Part shown: positions 44,641 through 56,101 of the stretch, one piece after another
How positions within the stretch are numbered: the stretch's first letter is position 1
Layout: every line of letters starts with the position of its first letter
Notes under the pieces: model-generated
Database searches by the model: none
Told to the model about the DNA's origin: nothing
Seen by the model: the letters and a program-made list of their open reading frames with translations, nothing else
Source of the DNA: Phlebopus portentosus
Lineage: Eukaryota > Basidiomycota > Agaricomycetes > Boletales > Boletinellaceae
Direction of reading: 5' to 3'
Length of the DNA stretch: 64,000 nucleotides
NCBI GenBank assembly: GCA_037892935.1
Contig: JAYXKI010000014.1
Location: forward strand, 372,001 to 436,000
Made by a program: the position numbers and the translations under genes

Positions 44641-46317
44641 ATGGCAGCAGGTACTTCTATTAAGTCTAAGGCAGCTGGTGCTGGCCAGCGAAATGAGAGC
44701 AGCACATCGCCACAAGCATCAGTTATAAAGCCTGCTTGCCAATCTGAGGGTGCATTGAGACTGGGTTTGCAGGCGAGCTTAAGGGCTCCAGGCCTACCTG
44801 GTGAGCAGCTAATCCCTCAAGGACTAGAAGAGTTGGCAGAAGTGCCCTCACCATCCATCGCTTTAAAACAAAAAAAATCGTTCGAGAGGCAGGGCATCTC
44901 GTGAGAAGCATGTCAAGCGACACAGGCAATATATGGAGCAGGTTAAAGAGTGAGTGGCCAGCTATTCTCCTACAAGTCTTGCTCAGCACAGCCTATCACC
45001 TGGTAGTCAACCGACATTCAACACCCCAGCTTCTCCAAAGCCAGAAGGCCATTGCAGAGGTTCTATTGGAGCTCCACTGGGTGATCCAGTCTTGAGTGCA
45101 CAGGAGTATGTGGTAGACCTAGATGTCCACCATCTTCAAGGGATAGGGCCAGGTTGGATAGGCATAGGTGACAGTAGGTGCATTGCTACATTTGCTAAAA
45201 AAATTGCTGAGCGGTAGATGCAGGTACAGGGCCAGAAGTTACATCCTTGGATAGCAGTGAGATAAAACGGCTTGTAGAGCATGAGGGGTGGCACTATATT
45301 CTAAATGACCCTAGGTAAGTCGCTGTTGGATTCCTAACTTCTATTCTAACATGGGCCATCAAGGAGGGCGCAGGTCTTGTTAGACAGGGGGAGATGAGTT
45401 TTTGCTGTTAAAGCCAGAACACCCAACAACTGGGACCACACTGTGACTGGGGTTGAGAAAGCCATGGATGAATTTAGCTTGGCAATTAACCTTGGGAACA
45501 AGAATCTCTTTAATCACAGACGAGGGGAGTTCCCAAGTTTTGTATTTGGTGATGCTGCACATGGAGGGGGACGATCAGTAAGCAGAGAGCCTCTCTCTAT
45601 CTGAATGAGACTCACTTAGCATGTATCTATAGCAACCTGCGACTGTAAAGGTCAAGGATAGCAGGGTAGAAGCTCTGCAAAAATTCCAAAATGATGCCAG
45701 CGTAGAGCATTATTTGGGATTTGTTTCTAGTAAGTTGACCTGTCCTGGCAATTGCTACTAGCCAGTTCTCATTGCTGCCAGGCACCTTCAAGACCTGGTT
45801 TCCACTCATATCTGAGCTCTATGAGAGAGAAAAGCGATGCACCGCGAGTCACAACAGCATAACAGCAAGTGCGCTTCTTAAATCGCAGTTCTCCTCTATG
45901 GCTCTTAACTTAGGTGGGGAGGTTGCAACATGCTGGCACAGGGATGCAAAGAATTTATTTTTTGGCCTCTGCTGTGTCGGTGTCTTTGGGTGCTTTGACT
46001 GGAGAAATTCTGGACAGCTGATGTTCAAGGAGGCGAAGGTCATCATTGAACTTAGGCCTGGAGATGTCGTACTGTTCCCATCAGCAGCCCTAACACATAG
46101 GAATGCTCCAATTGCCAACGACTCAAGCAGGAGATCAGTAGTTCTTTTTACAGCTGGGGCAAACTTTCAGCATATTGCTCAGGGGCATAAGATGGCAGGG
46201 TGCAGAAGTTATAAAGAGAGAAAGGAGGAGGCAGAGGCTGGATATAGACGTTCATGTGAGGGGTGGTGCCTTTACTCCACCCTGGAGGATCTCCAGAGCA
46301 TAAGAACCTGTACATAG
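44641..46317 (+). pseudogene. TET/JBP-type 2OG-Fe(II) dioxygenase, copy 2, N-terminal frameshift
   Basis: Same six-exon structure as the copy 1 gene at 62420. The last exon (45782-46317) holds the catalytic core: a WHRDAKN segment gives the HxD iron ligands. FGLCCVGVFGCFDW follows, then the LRPGDVVLFPSAALTHRNAPI stretch with the distal His, then SRRSVVLFTAG with the Arg expected to bind 2-oxoglutarate. The family oxidises 5-methylcytosine or thymine bases in DNA. Exon 1 has one extra A near 44875 relative to copy 1, shifting the frame to an early stop. The catalytic exons themselves are open, so use of a later start cannot be excluded. The gene ends 130 bp before a short open frame at 46447. 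Confidence 0.8.
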
Positions 46318-46446
46318 CTGATCTAGTAGCGTAGAATTGAAGGCTGCCACTGCCACCGAAAAATTGCTGTGGATAGCTTAGTCAGCAGAATTTTCCACGT
46401 CAGCAGGCATGCCTCGGCAACAACTTAGCTCTTAGCAACAAACATC

Positions 46447-46755
46447 ATGCCAACTAGGTGCCCCCACTCACAAGGCAGGCGTGCCCTCTCCCAGCTCAGC
46501 CTAGAGCCATTCGTCGAGGATGCCCAGCTAGCTCTACAGCACGAACCCCTGTCAAGGCATCATATTACATACGAGGAGTTTAGCCTTTGGACGACTTTCA
46601 TGTGGCTGGAATTTAGACTCGGAACGTTTCAACCTGCAAGTCTAGCAGCATTCAGCATCTACACTGCGCTCAGAACCACAGCCATCCAGGAGGCACCTCC
46701 AGTAATTAGGGACTACCTTGTACATGCTCTTGCTGTAAGACTTTTTCTCGACTGA
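46447..46755 (+). CDS. Short open frame, 102 aa, unrecognised
   Basis: ATG to stop with no intron needed. The protein has an acidic/aromatic middle (YEEFSLWTTFMWLEFRLGTF) and no recognised motif. It lies between the TET/JBP gene and the DUF6532-like gene on the same strand. It could be an exon of a larger gene or chance. Copy 1's version is outside the window. Confidence 0.3.
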   Translation: MPTRCPHSQGRRALSQLSLEPFVEDAQLALQHEPLSRHHITYEEFSLWTTFMWLEFRLGTFQPASLAAFSIYTALRTTAIQEAPPVIRDYLVHALAVRLFLD

Positions 46756-47230
46756 TCTGCGCCAGTCCTAATGTATGAAAACAGATAGAGTTGGCAAGGC
46801 TCTAGTATCAGGCCTGATAAGGGCTAGCACTTTACCAGCAATGTAAGCTACTTTACTCAGAACTACCTGTCTAAACAGCCGTTCTGATTAACAAAATAAC
46901 ATAACACTCAAATTCCCTAGGATAAGATTGTCGCTTAGGTTATGGCAAAAAATAATTTACAGTTTCCTGTTTGCTTTGTTTTTTTGCTTTGTCGTTTACA
47001 ATATAGACTTGATTGTCACTGCTGCCATATTCCATGTCTACTTGCAGCTCAGGTTTGCATCTGCGTATTACAAGGGCCTGCTCTTAGTAAGCCAAAGTGA
47101 GCGGCCGAACCGCAGTAGCTTAGCCAATCTCGGCTATTGCTTGGCCTCTTTTTCGCCCGCCCACTACAACTGCCACGTAGCATACGTACCGCTACTGCCC
47201 CCACCCACCTTCCTCCCCTCCCTAGCCTGT
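46756..47230. other. Spacer, nothing recognised
   Basis: Contains a T-rich stretch around 46970-46990 and no supportable gene. It presumably includes the promoter of the next gene. Confidence 0.45.
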
Positions 47231-49491
47231 TAAGATGCCTCCTAGAGCTGGCAAGTTCCTCAATCTTTACAGCACTTGCAAGCTTATCTCATCCTTATCA
47301 TAGCAAAGCCCAGAAAACTCAGGCAATTGGCAGGAGCAGCTGCGGTAAGGAGATTTACACCATTAAGAGTCGCTGGCATTTTAACCCTGCAGTAGCAGCA
47401 GCCAGAATCAAGGATTGGCAATCAAGAGAAGCTGCACTCTGCACCTCTAGCCTATCAGGTAAGCCTTAGCACCTCATTCTTGCAGGAACCCAGTGATAAC
47501 GCACTGCACCTTTTTACTTAAAGAGAACAACTCGCTCAAGGGGACAGCTTCCCTCTCCAGAGTATCTGGAGGAGCATGCCACTGCCTTAGAAGGTAGCAG
47601 GGCTACTGCTATAGAAGAAGTAGCGCTGCAGCAGGGAGAGGGTTTCCAGACTAATTTACAGGGATGTAGCGGTGAGCCTATAGCCCATCTATCTAAGATG
47701 TATCTGATATTGGTGGTTAGAGCCCCAGCCCTCCTTATGCAATCATAGCGATAGCCAGATAGAGGATTTCAGGCAGGACAGTGCTACTTTTTACGATGAT
47801 GGTGGAGGGCAGAGAGACGACGAGAGGACTAGCGAGGATGAGGTTAAAGATCAAGATGAAGCTGAGAAGGACAGCGGTGAAAACTCCAGCAAAGATAGCA
47901 GCAGCAGTGAGGATGGGTGTGGGAGTGACGATGGTGGTGGGAGCGATGGTGGTAGTGGAAGCTACCACAAGGGCAAGGGTGCGGAAGAGGCCTACTCTAC
48001 TGACAATAGCGACTGGGAGGCAGTTCAAAACAAGGGCCGAAACACAAGTGTTAAGAAACTTCTAAAGTCTAATCAAGAGGTCTTTATGGAGAGCGAGGGC
48101 AACCTAAGTGACGATCCCTCTGGAAAGGATGGCAAGCAGCGTAGAAAAGCTCAGAGAAAGCGGAAGTCAAGGCTTGAGCAAGGTAAGTGTCTACCAGCTA
48201 TTACAAGCTGTTACTAACAAAGGACAGAGCCAGGTCGAGCGAAGGATGACCACTTTCTGTCCAAATTCGAGGGTCCAGAGAAGCTACTTATGATTACTGC
48301 ATCTGGCATGCTCAGACTATATACGCTTGCCTACCAGTTTTTCCCAGACTACCATACACAGTCATCTACTCAGCGCAGCGTACTGAGTAAAGCAAGGCAG
48401 CAATTGGGTAGTAATAACCAAAATGGTGAGTAGCTTTTATAGGAGTGGATCTGCGTCCAAAGTGCTTAGCCGAGTTTACTTTCTAGAGTTTTCGGAGGAG
48501 CAGATACCAACAACTAACCGAATGATAGACTGTGTAAGTACTTCAATATATGGCATCGCTACAATTGACAGCTGGCCTTTAGCTCAGTAGAGAGACGACT
48601 ACCATAAAAGGGGCATTTATAAGAACTGCCAGAGAGATAGTGCTCGAGTACTACTCAATCACTCCAGGCCGAGATGATAAAGATGTCAAAGACATTTACA
48701 AAGGTCGTATTGAACAGCTTTCTGACAAGATCACTGAGGAGGTTAAGGAAACTGCGATGAGAAAGGCTCTTAAAGCAGCAAAGAAAGGCCGTGTAGCAGC
48801 ACTGATAGGTGACTTGCTTGAGGAGCCGAGCAGCAACTACATGTTTGCCACCTTAGATGTACGTCTGCCAACTTTTTCTTAGCAGTGAACTCATATCTCA
48901 ACGTCTCAGAGTGATAAAGGGGATCCTTACTCCCATGAAGCCATTCATGAGCTCATTGCGAGAACAGTCTTTACACATACCAAGGATTTGGTAGCTCTCT
49001 CTGAGCGCCAACCAGGCTGGGTCCGGCCAATACCAATCCATCTCATCGCAGTAGCTACACAAGCTGTAAGTTGCTTTACTGTAAAGAAGCCTATTTGAGA
49101 GCTAATATAAGTTAGATCTGTTGCGCGCTAGAAGAGCATTCTTCTGGAAATGCACAGAGAGCTTCAACTAGCTTTTCAAGTGCCAGGTACAGGTCGTCTG
49201 TCAATGTGTTGAAGGAGAACATAAAGCTCTTCAAGATAAATGAACCCGAGTCATTCGAGAAAGTACGAACAGCGATACTTAATATGGGAAAGTAAGCATT
49301 AGTATTATATACTATATAGTCTTCTATTAACATCTAAGTAGAGCTCGTCTATCTTCAAGGGGAAAGCGCATCTTAGAGCAGAAGAAGGTGGCAGTAGGCT
49401 ATAACCCTAATAAGAGAAGGCGTACTGACAGGTAAGTCAAAGTGAACCTTCTACTGTGATTTCGCCACTCATTACTAATAGTAGTGACTAA
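47231..49491 (+). CDS. DUF6532-like nuclear protein, cargo gene, multi-exon
   Basis: A spliced gene opening with MPPRA at 47231 and ending with TDSSD and TAA at 49491. The 5' exon boundaries are uncertain; one fit needs a GC-AG intron. The middle (about 47745-48180) is a Ser/Asp/Glu-rich linker ending in a basic, nuclear-signal-like KQRRKAQRKRKSRLEQ. The C-terminal half reads LLMITASGMLRLYTLAYQFF, then TIKGAFIRTAREIVLEYY, then an Ala/Lys-rich helix, DPYSHEAIHELIARTVF and an ICCALEEHSSGN region. This order resembles the basidiomycete-specific DUF6532 domain as I remember it. Introns such as 49098-49132-like short GT-AG gaps were inferred from frame continuity. Function unknown. It is the last gene before the right end; copy 1's version is outside the window. 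Confidence 0.55.
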
Positions 49492-50415
49492 ATATGACGT
49501 ACTCTGGCTATAGGAAGGGCGTCTTCGACTAGGCTCATCTAGCTGTTCCAGTAATGTAAGCAGCTTCTATTAGCTTCTAGAAGCAGCTAGCTCACCATTT
49601 GATAGCGCCTATATATTTCTTTCATCTTATTTTCCTCTCTTGCTCTTTTAATTCACCGCCATTCCTTACTTAATTGTAACTCTAATCATCCCTACGAGGT
49701 TTATATATATCTAGATCACTCTCAGAAGTGCTTAATAGGCGTGTGAATAGATTTAAACTGCAGCTATGATAATCTAAGTGCGCTACTATCTACTGTCTGA
49801 CTATGAACAGAGCAGTTATCAGCAACTATCTTTTACTAAGAATCTCTATCAGGCATTAGTATGCTATTCAGTAATATCCGCTACTAGTAATTATAAGCTA
49901 CTCACCACTTTATTAGCCTTCTATCAGTTTATACTGGCTAACAAATATAGTTTATTATACTTTATAATAAACTACTATTAATAACTATCTTGGTATAACA
50001 TAATATCCTCTAATAGGTACTGGCTACTATCTATGACTACCTACTACTACATAAGACTTTAGTCTAGTATCCGCTATAGATACTACTAATTACACAATAC
50101 TACTGCAAACTATAGCCTCATATCTGCTACTATTACCTGCTACCATCTACATACTAACTTACTCTAACCCCACTTATTGACAACTATTCAACAATATTGG
50201 TAGTTAGACAATATGTACTATCTACTACTTTGTAGCCCTATAAATAAATATCAACTATGTAACTATGGCCTCTATAAAGCTTTACAAGCCTCTATATAGT
50301 AGGGGGGTCACGATAAATCACTATAGACTACTAACTTATTATAGGCCTCTATATAGCAGCCTATAGCAGTAGGTAGTAGGGAGTAACAGGGAGTAGCAGG
50401 GAGTAGCAGTGGATA
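49492..50415. repeat. AT-rich right subterminal region, copy 2
   Basis: No gene. Rich in CTACTA/TATAGC motifs on one strand, with short tandem GGGAGTAGCA units next to the terminus (50385-50415). It mirrors the A/T-rich left subterminal region but is not a simple inverted copy. Confidence 0.65.
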
Positions 50416-50433
50416 CTTTGGACTGTTTTCCTG
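50416..50433 (-). repeat. Right terminal inverted repeat, copy 2
   Basis: The complement reads CAGGAAAACAGTCCAAAG, matching the left end at 14 of the first 15 positions. The flanking AT at 50434 equals the AT at 26342. Confidence 0.75.
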
Positions 50434-50973
50434 ATGAAGAAGAACCCACGAATCGAATCGAACGAGGCAGGATGGAATGGAACCCTGCGTCTGCGGAAGA
50501 AAGCTCGTCGTTTGGTCTCCATCCTGGCGTAAAATTCCCGTCGATCGTAGTACAGCGTCCGTAGGAGAGCGTCCGTGTCGCAGTAGTTGGAGTACGCCGT
50601 CTCTGACCAGACTTCTTTCGTTCCTTTGGGACGGACTTGCTCCAACGCTTCCTTCCGTGCCTGTCGAATTTCGTTAACAAAAATTCTTGATTAGAGTGCG
50701 CGGTTTACGCACCGTGGTTGCCTTCCACCCATCCATCAAAGATTCCATCACCGGATTCGTCAACCACCGAACCGTCATCGAACCTGTAGGCGCGATCCAT
50801 TCGACCGGTTTTGTCTTATCCGGCAGAATTACCGTCGTGACGCCATGGTCTAGTTCATCCATTGCCGACCTGGCCAAGGCGACGTCTGCCTCGAATTTCG
50901 CGACCGCTGCCTTCCAGTCGTCATCGGAGTTGATGGGTCCCAAGAGCGCGACGATTTCTTCGGAAGTGAACAT
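50434..50973 (-). pseudogene. Antisense gene of Gypsy B, 5' part
   Basis: Minus-strand exon 1 runs 50973-50713 (ATG, MFTSEEIVALLGPINSDDDW..., 87 codons). An intron GTGCGT...CGACAG spans 50712-50661, and exon 2 starts at 50660 and runs into the transposon junction at 50436. The protein is helical and charged, with an Arg-rich stretch (KRRAFFRRRR) before the break. Its continuation is at 26343-24584. The gene reads away from the 3' LTR, towards pol. The intact protein would be about 730 residues. Confidence 0.7.
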
Positions 50974-51101
50974 GTTAGAGAATGAAGAAGAGATGACAGC
51001 GGAAGAAAATTTGGACGCGACGCGTTATGCTTCGAAACTCCCACGCGTCGGATTGAAATGGGAGTGACCGCGGACGGTCACTATTTCATGAACCCGGGAG
51101 A

Positions 51102-52729
51102 TGAAGAGTAAGTCTGAAGCTTGGGAACGTACGGAGTCGTTACGACCAGTTCCGCGGTGTTCCGACTGGTTTCGCTCGGTTTCGACTGGTTTCGCTCGAA
51201 CGAGTAGACTTAGCAAGAACGCCATAGTCCAGATGGCACGTGCACCGTTCTTTGATCGGCCATCAAGACGGGAGAATCACGGCATCGAGTTTGCACGCGT
51301 CGATCACAAGTCTCCGGACCTCGGATCCGCATTCCAGACAAAGAGATTTGACCCTGCAACCTCGTCCTCAGTCCCTCTCCTTTGTTAAACATCGCAGACT
51401 TACTTTGTCAGGCTAGCCAGAGCCCTTCCGAGTCGTTTCCCCGAGTTCCGCTCCGTTCCGCTCAAAGAGACCCGGTTCCGAAGGTTCCGCACATTTTCTG
51501 ACCTTTCTATATGCGTCCCCTTTAATCCATTATGCTCTCGTTCCAGACATGCTTAGTATTGTTTCTTTTGACCTATGTGTCCCTTAAACCATTCCTATGC
51601 GCTCCTCTCCTTTGTAGATAGCGATATGCGTTCCCTTTTCTTTATGACGTAGGTTCTCTGACCGCTGGGAGGCTCAGTCTTGGACGTTTAGTATAAATAT
51701 AGCACGACTCTCGTAGTAGAGGGACAGCTTAGTCGGAGCTGAGTGGGAGCTTAGCTTGCAGTTCTCACATCGTCTCAAAGCCTCTCGACCTCTAGTCTAC
51801 TTGTTCGTAGTGGACTCTCTCGTCTCTATAGTCTAATATACGACATTTCGTGTTCTGTACAGTCGATCGGTGATCTCTCTTCGCAGTAGAGCCGTTCGTG
51901 CGTTCGTATAGTTCGCCGTCATCGTAAAAAGGCTTCTCTATCTTCTCTCACCCGAAACAAGACCCCCTCACGTGTTTCGATCCGTTTCGCCCGGTTTCGC
52001 TCGTAACCCAGTTACTCTGCGTGCCGCTCGCATTTGGTCTCGCAACACCTTCTCCTCTCCATTGTCGTCGGGAAAGGACACCATATCATCCCTTTCCTCT
52101 TGACTTTCCACTCTCCGCTTCCTCAAGACCAGCCCGGTGCTATTCCGCATCGTTTCGATCGGAAACAGTCGGTTTCATCGTCCCACACATATCCTTCGAT
52201 TCTCTCAGTCCCCTTCCGTCATCGTTTCGCACCTCCATCCCTCGCATCACATTTCGACACACTCAGCAATTGTCCTTCGTCCATCGTATCGCGTTTCGAA
52301 TCGTTACGCCGCGTTCCGACACTTAAGACTACGAGTGAGATCGACTGCAGTCGCTTACCAGTGTGTTAGCACAGTCGATTAGTCACGTTCGGGTTGGTGG
52401 TTCGACTAGCGTAGCTTAGTTAGTTTAGTTCTTGTGCCTTGGGTTAGTCGGCTTTAGTCCAGAGCTCGCAGTTGAGCCGGAGAGTCGATTTAGCCTTCGC
52501 ACCGCCACCGTCGATCTCGGAAGAAGTTCACCCTCGGAATTCTTCCTCGAGCGCTTCCCTCATATCCCCGGTTCTCACCAAGCCCTTCCATTGTATATCC
52601 CTATTTCCCTCCATTCCTTCGTGCCCTTAGCTCGGGTGTAATTCTCTGCTGACCACTTGAAGGTATTCTAGGGCAGCCCCTCGAACTATACACTCCCTGT
52701 CCGGCATCAGAACGTCCATAGGAGTTTCA
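51102..52729 (+). repeat. 3' LTR of Gypsy B
   Basis: 1,628 bp, same ends as the 5' LTR; TATAAATA at 51692. Followed by the CCGC duplication (52730-52733) and then the rest of giant copy 1. Confidence 0.95.
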
Positions 52730-52957
52730 CCGCCTGCGCTGTAAGGGTATGGGCTGCTGACACAGCAGTCTAATAGCAGCACCTGGTCAGTTCTCTCAGA
52801 TCCAGAAGTAACAGCTGTCCCCGACTATAAATACCCTCCCCCAGCCACAGCCACCATCGTAGATGGGCAAACTTTGTGAGCTGCTGACCTCTACACTAGC
52901 CAAGGGTAGTGACATGGCAATTTTCAGCACAAGGTGCTCTCTGCTCCTACCAACAAC

Positions 52958-55900
52958 ATGCCCATCTCTAGCAACTGGTGTCCATCATGCTTCAAGACTT
53001 TCAACAATTCAGCTGATGTCACCAGGCATATCAAAGTCAGCAGATGCAGAGAGAATGTCAGGGATGGGCGCCATTCAACACCTCAGCCAAGCTTTCTCAG
53101 ATCCCCCTCCCATCATGACGCAGGCGATTTGCACAAAAACCTTAAACAAACTGACAGCAATGAAGTCACGGGCTTGCTTGACTATGCCATAGAGGTAGAC
53201 AATGATCTGGGATGGGCATACTTGAACAACAGCGAAGCTGCCAGTAATGGCAACCATCCTACACCAACTTCTCACCAACCAGCGAATCTGGAATCTTGTG
53301 GACAGGCAGAAGTGGAGAGTAGAGCTGCAGTCGACTACTTTGAAGGAGCTGGGAAGGTCTATGGCAAGGGGGAGGACACCTTTAGCAGACTCTGGACCTC
53401 TGGTGAATGTGCTAGCTATAGAAGGGCCAACCCGTACTATCCCTTCTCCTGCTTTACGGACTTTGAAGTTGGAAAATGGCTTGTGGAGTTGGGCATATCA
53501 CAGTCCAAGATTGATGAGTTTTTCAAGCTTAAATATGTATGGTACACCTTAATTCCTCCATGAAATCTAAGTACTGACTAAAAAATTTAGGTGCAGGATA
53601 GACCGCTTTCATTTGATAGTAGCAATGCCCTGCGAAAGAAAGTGGAGCAGCTTCCGAGCCCTCCATGTTGGAAGGAAGCAGAAGTAGAAGTCCCTGGAGC
53701 CAAGACTCAGCACCCTTTGAAGCTGTTTTATCGAGATGCTTTGGAGTGCTTCGAATACCTCTTTGGAAACCCAGTTTTTAATGGAAAGATGGAGTTTGTG
53801 CCCCAAAAAGTCTGGCAGGGGGATAGGGCAGAGCGGCTGTACTCAGAGATGATGACTGGTGACCTAGTCTGGGATGTGCAGGTCTGTTATTACAACCTCT
53901 TCTTAAGTGCTCGCATACTGAAGCATTGCAAAGTCAAAGGTTTCACCTGGTGAAACACTGGGACTTGTTATCCTAGCCTCTGACAAGACTCACCTCACGA
54001 ACTTCCAAGGTGATAAGGAGTGCCATGCCGTGTATCTTACCTGTGGAAATATCCACAAGGATCTACGTAGGAAAGCCACTTCACGAAGTTGGATGTTGAT
54101 AGGCCAAATTCCCATTGCAAAGTTTATGGAGGATAAGGAAGTGGCAGGAATGCTTGCAGCTCGGCTGTACCACCGATGCATGGATATCATCCTGGAGAAC
54201 ATGAAGAGATGCTCGCATACCCCCAAGCTTATTGTCGACCCAGCTGGCGATAGACGATTAGTCAGGACAATAGCTGCTGCACTGCAAGCTGATCTACCTG
54301 AAATGCACACAATCGCCTGCACTTCACAGAGGGTGTCGCCTGTTTCAACTGCTGAGCAAGCTGACTTTGGAGATGGAAAGCAACATAAGCTACGAAAGGG
54401 CCAGAGCACGCTCAAGGAGATTGACTCACTCCTCAGCCACACCAGTCCACGGAACTTCATTCACTTTCAGAAGATTGCGAAGGAGAAGGGCCTTAATGGA
54501 GTTCAGGAGCCTTTCTGGAGAGACTGGAAGTTTGCAGACCCCTCTGTTGTCCTGGCTCCTGATGCTCTGCATCAATGGCACAAATTTTTTGCCGACCACC
54601 CTCTCAAGTGGGCAGTCTCTCTTCTAGGGAAGGAGGAGTATGACAAGCGGCTATCAGCCCTTCAGCCACGTATTGGGTATAGAAGCTTCCCCCGAGGTGT
54701 CACAAAGTTCAAGCAACACTCCTTAAGGGAGACTAGGGATTTAGAGTGCTCTCTGGTTGCAATTTTGCAGGGCCACCCTAGGGTTGAACTGGAAACCTTG
54801 AAGGCATTTCAAGCTCTGAAGGATTTTATTTACACCGCACAATACGAGAGCCAGTCGACAGGTACCTTAAAAGATATGGACAAGTACATCAAGATCTTCC
54901 ACAGGCACAAGAAGGCACTTTCGAATGCTGGGGTGAGGGATGGAATGCAGAAGAGGGGGGAATTTCGCATTCCTAAGATGGAGCTGCTGATGCATGTGGT
55001 TCAAGCTATACGAATGTTGGGGTCAGCCCCTCAGTTCTCAACTGAACAGTCGGAGAGAGCACACATCACAGAGTGCAAACAACCCTACAAGCTCACAAAC
55101 CACAGAAGCTACCAAGAGCAGATGTGTCGCAGACTAGACAACCTACTTCGTGTCCATGTGGTCAGCCAGCTTGTGCTTTGGGAGGAGTGTAGGAAGCAAG
55201 CTGGCCTCTCATCCCAGGAGGCAGACCTAGATCCCAAGGAAAACACCTGCCTCACAAAGCAGATGTCAGAGAAGCTGTGCCAGAAGTTCTTGCCACAGCC
55301 AGTGGAGGACATATCAATGAATGAGATGGCAGTGCGGGGCGATAATTCCACCTGGTTGCTAAACTTCCACTTCGACCATATCCATGTCAAGTTTGATTCT
55401 GTGGAGCCTCGTTATGGTGCAGCCCAGTTTCAGGAAGAACTCCTCAAATACCTTAAGGATCAGCACCATCATCAGCCTTTCGAAGGTTTCCGCATGCCAT
55501 TCAATGAGCTGTTCATCTGGTGGAGTGTCAGGGTCCAACTTAAAGATCCTCAAGATGAAAGCTCTCCACAACCGCTGCAATGAATTTCTGCACGTCCAAA
55601 GACTGCCTTAAAACCGGCATGCTTTAATTTTGTTCTTGTTAATGGTGCAAGTAAATTGGGCATCTATGGGATTGTTGGTAAGCCATTCAGAGACCAGGCT
55701 GTCATAGTGCTAACTAGATAATGTCAGGAGATCACTTTGCGGCACAGCTCCGCATGGTGTTTGTAGCCTGCAACAAGCACTCAAAGGAGAGGTCTGAGCC
55801 CCTTGCATATGTGCATGTGCTTATTCCTGGAGACAAGTCGGTTAAGTCCATAGAAGGTGAAAGGCAGTTTTGCCCGGATGCTGGTACAGAGATGTTTCGT

Positions 55901-56101
55901 GTTAGGAGAAGGTGTTTGAGAGGTGGAGAGAGGGTAGGAACGGTGGTTGCTCTGAAAGATATTTGGAGGCCTGTTGAGTTGGTCCCTAGATTTGGGAAGA
56001 GGTGCCCTCCAGAGTGGACATGTGACACCGCAGTAGAAGAGGCTGAGGAGTTTCACATTAACCCCTTCTGTGACAAAATTACTTATCAACATGTGTACTG
56101 A
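52958..56101 (+). pseudogene. Plavaka-like transposase, copy 1, one nonsense codon
   Basis: Exons are 52958-53536, 53591-53881, 53940-55677 and 55728-56101: 2,982 bases, 993 codons plus stop, phases consistent. An N-terminal C2HC finger has Cys8, Cys11, His24 and Cys30. A DDE-type core follows: VILASDKT holds the first Asp, DPAGD and APDALHQWH segments follow, and STEQSERAH gives the likely Glu. The C-terminal domain reads GIVG-GDHFAAQL. The order and motifs match fungal Plavaka/CACTA-like transposases. A TGA at 55581-55583 stands where copy 2 has CGA, removing about 170 C-terminal residues but leaving the core. A TATA box lies at 52826. Upstream ATGs (for example 52864) are in other frames. 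Confidence 0.82.

Larger units (their letters stand above)
26344..50433 (+). mobile_element. Giant Plavaka-type DNA transposon, copy 2, complete (24,090 bp)
   Basis: Its ends are inverted repeats (left CAGGAAATCAGTCCATTT, right complement CAGGAAAACAGTCCAAAG) flanked by AT at 26342-26343 and 50434-50435. It lies inside an exon of the antisense gene of Gypsy B, and removing it with one AT restores that reading frame. It carries a kinase, transposase, JmjC-domain, TET/JBP-type and DUF6532-like gene, plus smaller nested elements. The sequence matches copy 1 throughout, which fixes its limits independently. Confidence 0.9.
16575..52729 (+). mobile_element. Ty3/Gypsy element B, full length, carrying a nested giant transposon
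   Basis: Two 1,628-bp LTRs (TGAAGAG...GAGTTTCA) bound the element. The 4-bp duplication CCGC lies at 16571-16574 and 52730-52733. The empty site is visible in giant copy 2, which reads CCCATACCGCCTGCGC with CCGC once. Without the nested 24-kb insertion it is about 12 kb: LTR, primer site, gag-protease, pol, a spliced antisense gene, LTR. The LTRs differ at only a few positions, so insertion is recent. Confidence 0.95.

Noticed and set aside
26344..50433. Starship-type giant mobile element
   Set aside because: I find no DUF3435 tyrosine recombinase. The ends are inverted repeats and a DDE-type Plavaka-like transposase is present.
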